From Candidatus Poribacteria bacterium (lineage in GTDB: Bacteria; Poribacteria; WGA-4E; WGA-3G), in assembly GCA_026710795.1 (NCBI GenBank), contig JAPOQK010000011.1, forward strand, positions 1-44,786: 44,786 nucleotides of DNA, written 5' to 3'. This document shows positions 42,059 to 44,786 of the stretch, piece after piece. The translations under genes and the position numbers were made by a program. Within the stretch, counting starts at the first letter, position 1. Each line of letters starts with the position of its first letter. Below the pieces are notes generated by a model. The model saw only the letters and a list, made by a program, of their open reading frames with translations. It was not told the origin of the DNA and ran no database searches.

Positions 42059-44122
42059 TTTACTGTCAAGAGTAGCGTTCCATAAAAACATAATGCCATC
42101 CATGCCTACAGAAGCGATAGTTGTACCATCGGGTGAATATACAATAGATTCAATATTACTGTTATGTCCTCTCAGTGTCTTTAGCAGTATTCCAGTGTTA
42201 GCCTCCCATAGACAAACTTTATTTCCGCTTGCAGCAGCCATTGTTGTACCATCGGGTGAAAATACAATAGAAAAATTGTGCCTATGATTTTTGAGAGTAT
42301 TTATGAGTTCTCCAGTTACAGCATCCCACAAACGAATACCGTCTCCACCATAACCATAACCATAACCTGTTCCAGAAACGATGGTTGTACCGTCTGGTGA
42401 ATACGCGACAGTATGGACAGCATCTATATGTCCTTTTAGTGTCTTTATGTGTGTTCCTGTTGCGACATCCCACAGTCGCACAGTTGTGTCTTTGCTTGCA
42501 CTAGCAATAGTGGAGCCATCAGGTGAATAAGCAATTGAATGTATTAGGTCGGTATGTCCAGTGAATGTGGCAATATGTCTACCTGTAGCAACATCCCATA
42601 TTCGTACATTTTTTTCATCAACAGCACTTGCGATGAAGATCCCGTGAGGTGAATATATTGCGGAAGTGACATGGCTTCTGCGGGTAACATTTCCTCTCGC
42701 ATTAACGGGAGATAGTTTGTGGTCATCATCAGCGCGGAGTCCTAAAAATTCACCCGTCTCAACGTTCCACAGATGTATTCTTCCATCCCAAGTTCCCCCT
42801 AAAATAGTTTCACCGTCAGGTGAGAAGGTAATTGAATGGACAGAATCAGTATGTCCTTTATAACTTTTTATATGTTGACCAGTATCGGCATTCCATAAAT
42901 GGACTCCATCCCAATTCCCTGTAGCGATTAATGTGCCATCTGGCGAGTAACTGATACTATGACACCATCGCTTATGTCCTGTGGTGAATGGTTCAGCTAT
43001 CTTTTTTATATCAGATTGATCAATATGTTGCCATTTAGTAAGATCTATTAGACGTAACGTCCCATCGTTAACTGCATTTACCATTGTCGTTCCATCTGGA
43101 GAGAATGCTATGGCTATTATCTTTCGTATGTGTCCGATGCGTGCAGTTTGTTCGTTCTCAGCATTTGCATCCCATAGACGTACACCATCCCAACCCACGC
43201 TTGCAATAGTGGAACCATCTGGTGAATATTCCACTGAGCGGATATAGTATTGATGTCCAAACAGTGTTTGTTTATGCTGCCCTGTTTCCACATCCCACAG
43301 TTGTACAGTGGCATCATTACTTGCAGTCACGATAGTAGTGCTATCAGGAGAAAAAGCCATGCCTACGATTCTATCAGTATGACCTGTGAGTGTGGCACTT
43401 AACTCTCCTGTTTCCACATTCCACAATCGTACTGTGTTGTCAAGGCTTCTGGAGGCAAGTGTCGAGCCATCGGAGGAAAATGCAACTGATTCAACACGAT
43501 CTGTGTGTCCGATAAGTGTTGTTATGTGTTCACCCGTTGCGACGTCCCACAGTCGTATCGTTTGATCAAAACTGGCACTTGCTAATATAGTGTTATCGGG
43601 AGAGAACATTACGTCTGATACGGTCATCGTATGTCCGATGAGTGTACCTATGTTTTCACCTGTGTTGATATTCCAAAGATTTAGGTAGGCGTTATTATTT
43701 CCACTTGCCATTTTGATGCCATCTGGTGAATATGCTGCTGACTTAACATAGTCTTTGGTGAGTGTCTTTATACGTTGACCTGTGGCTGCATTCCATATAT
43801 GCAATCCATTCCAACTGAATCCTGCAATTGTTTTTCCGTCTGGTGAGTATTGTGTGGGACTAATGTTATTATCATGTGATGTGATTAGGTGAAGTTCTTC
43901 TCCGCTATGTGCGTCGTATATCCATAACCCGATTGAAGTATGAACTGCCAGTTGGTTTCCATCTGGAGAATACTCCATTTTGTTGACGTGCCCTTTGCCG
44001 TATCGTGCTTTTGCGTCTTCAGGTAAATTTCGTTTTGTGTAGTCTTGAGCATTGGAGTGGGGAACAATTATCAGTGCTACACACATGAACAATGGAAGCA
44101 TAATATAGATTAGGGATTTCAT
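42056..44122 (-). CDS. Exported WD40-repeat protein, 15 repeats
   Basis: 688 residues. Signal peptide 1-25 (YIMLPLFMCVALIIVPHSNA). Fifteen WD40-type repeats follow, fourteen of them full, with the motif YSPDGTTIAS...LWD..TG at about 42-residue spacing and GH..V in the middle blades; this is enough for two seven-bladed propellers. Repeat 13 carries a GYGYGYGGDG insertion. Near-identical units suggest recent duplication. Presumably a periplasmic scaffold. The ribosome site is AGGAA before the ATG. The stop lies in the terminal base pairs of a MITE (see 41839). Confidence 0.87.
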   Translation of the reverse strand: MKSLIYIMLPLFMCVALIIVPHSNAQDYTKRNLPEDAKARYGKGHVNKMEYSPDGNQLAVHTSIGLWIYDAHSGEELHLITSHDNNISPTQYSPDGKTIAGFSWNGLHIWNAATGQRIKTLTKDYVKSAAYSPDGIKMASGNNNAYLNLWNINTGENIGTLIGHTMTVSDVMFSPDNTILASASFDQTIRLWDVATGEHITTLIGHTDRVESVAFSSDGSTLASRSLDNTVRLWNVETGELSATLTGHTDRIVGMAFSPDSTTIVTASNDATVQLWDVETGQHKQTLFGHQYYIRSVEYSPDGSTIASVGWDGVRLWDANAENEQTARIGHIRKIIAIAFSPDGTTMVNAVNDGTLRLIDLTKWQHIDQSDIKKIAEPFTTGHKRWCHSISYSPDGTLIATGNWDGVHLWNADTGQHIKSYKGHTDSVHSITFSPDGETILGGTWDGRIHLWNVETGEFLGLRADDDHKLSPVNARGNVTRRSHVTSAIYSPHGIFIASAVDEKNVRIWDVATGRHIATFTGHTDLIHSIAYSPDGSTIASASKDTTVRLWDVATGTHIKTLKGHIDAVHTVAYSPDGTTIVSGTGYGYGYGGDGIRLWDAVTGELINTLKNHRHNFSIVFSPDGTTMAAASGNKVCLWEANTGILLKTLRGHNSNIESIVYSPDGTTIASVGMDGIMFLWNATLDSK

Positions 44123-44165
44123 AATGTATTCCTGTATTGTGCAAGTGTTTAGATCGTTTACAAGT

Positions 44166-44194
44166 AGTATATCACACTATTTTCTTATAGTAAA
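44166..44194 (-). promoter_or_regulatory. Predicted promoter of the 44122 WD40 gene
   Basis: On the minus strand TTTACT (44189-44194), 17 bases, TATACT (44166-44171) with TG just upstream of the -10. About 44 bases before the ATG. Same layout as the rhaI promoter. Confidence 0.6.
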
Positions 44195-44351
44195 GTTCGT
44201 AGGTTAGCTGAAAGTTAAAGTGTTGAATCACTTGTCGCCCGCTGGGGCTTGGTAAACACATTATTTATGTGACTTTCTGCACGTCACTGTGACGTTTTGC
44301 ATCCAGTCAGGACAAGGAATGTGACGCGAATTTCGCATTTTTTTTTTGCCG

Positions 44352-44520
44352 CTTTTTTCTGAACCAGGATTATCAGGATAAGAGACAACTTTGTGTTTCA
44401 ATGTTGTTGTCTGAACCAGGATTATCAAATCAACGGTATGAATGCCTTTTGGCATTCCCCGGGATTATAGGATTTGCAGGATAAGAGACATCTTTGTGTT
44501 TCAATGCTGTTTTCATAGGA
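44352..44520 (+). repeat. Repeat family F: CTGAACCAGGATTATCA units
   Basis: CTGAACCAGGATTATCA occurs at about 44359 and 44411. GGATAAGAGACA(A/T)CTTTGTG occurs at about 44377 and 44480, each followed by TTTCAATG(T/C)TGTT. A GAATGCC-TTTT-GGCATTC hairpin lies at about 44440-44457. A long T-run (about 44338-44347) is just before. The rest of 44195-44709 holds a family C fragment (44229-44251) and no gene. Confidence 0.6.
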
Positions 44521-44663
44521 TTAGCCTGTCTTTTGTCTAAATCGCGGATTACGCGGATGGAAGAGGCACAAACTAACAGTTTGTGCTACAAAGAGGTGTT
44601 GTTTTCATGGGATTTGTGTTCTCCTTGATTTTGGTTAAGAAAAAAGTGCATTTATACACACAT

Positions 44664-44694
44664 GTCGGAGGTCGCTTCGCTCGCTCCGACCTAC
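44664..44694 (+). repeat. Dispersed repeat family D
   Basis: GTCGGAGGTCGCTTCGCTCG then CTCCGACCTAC, identical to 39009-39039. Confidence 0.75.
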
Positions 44695-44709
44695 GAGATA
44701 GGGATTATG

Positions 44710-44786
44710 TTAGAAGCTTTTGCCCATGGTGACGGCACCACCGATGAATTTACCACTACCGATAGTCCGTGGACGTTGTAGACTTA
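44710..44786 (-). CDS. Possible C-terminal end of a gene running off the window
   Basis: On the minus strand a frame enters at 44784 and reads SLQRPRTIGSGKF, then IGGAVTMGKSF, and stops at TAA 44710-44712. A terminal phenylalanine after a short hydrophobic stretch is compatible with an outer-membrane protein. Only 24 codons are visible and another frame on the same strand is also open, so this is a weak call. Confidence 0.25.
   Translation of the reverse strand, partial: SLQRPRTIGSGKFIGGAVTMGKSF

Overview
The window is about 44.8 kb of an AT-rich bacterial chromosome and looks like an accessory-rich stretch of a 'Candidatus Poribacteria'-type genome. That assignment is inference from protein families. 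Five PhyH-type Fe(II)/2-oxoglutarate dioxygenases, two SPDG-type WD40 propellers, a DUF1549/DUF1553 protein, LamG proteins, an ECF sigma factor fused to an Asp-box propeller, and a dockerin protein ending in the NYPNPFNPETWIPY sorting domain all occur together. No rRNA, tRNA or CRISPR array was seen.

Left part (1-13.3 kb). The first 150 bases hold nested hairpins that look like the right end of an IS200/IS605-type element. Next, on the minus strand, is a tightly coupled operon: L-rhamnose isomerase (rhaI), a Gfo/Idh/MocA oxidoreductase, ribose-5-phosphate isomerase (rpiA) and an exported beta-barrel-like protein. A secreted WD40 protein, a DUF1549/DUF1553 cytochrome-like protein with its own terminator, Lon protease, a CapA-like/coiled-coil pair and a RhaD-like class II aldolase follow. 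RhaI and the RhaD-like protein suggest deoxy-sugar catabolism.

Middle (13.3-31.1 kb). Fumarase (fumC), a PhyH enzyme and a sugar isomerase/epimerase come first. A decayed patch follows: a frameshifted TPR protein and a broken Doc/Fic toxin. Next is a protein with an Anabaena sensory rhodopsin transducer (ASRT) domain, then a PhyH/NDP-sugar dehydratase pair and a large SH3-M23-cohesin-dockerin secreted protein. At 23.7-26.0 kb lies a run of small minus-strand genes of unknown function with recurring intergenic hairpins and a decayed duplicate. At 26.1-31.1 kb two envelope proteins precede a 965-residue sigma factor-TM-propeller fusion and a small possible DNA-binding protein.

Right part (31.1-44.8 kb). 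A repeat-dense gap leads to a strong promoter, a putative His-rich leader peptide (MLFFSNHHHSIHSE), an attenuator-like stem and the hisZ-hisG-hisS operon with a metallophosphoesterase. Then come a PhyH enzyme, two paralogous LamG proteins, two more PhyH enzymes and a 15-repeat WD40 protein whose stop codon is at the tip of a MITE-like element. Several families of short dispersed repeats occupy nearly every intergenic gap longer than about 300 bases.
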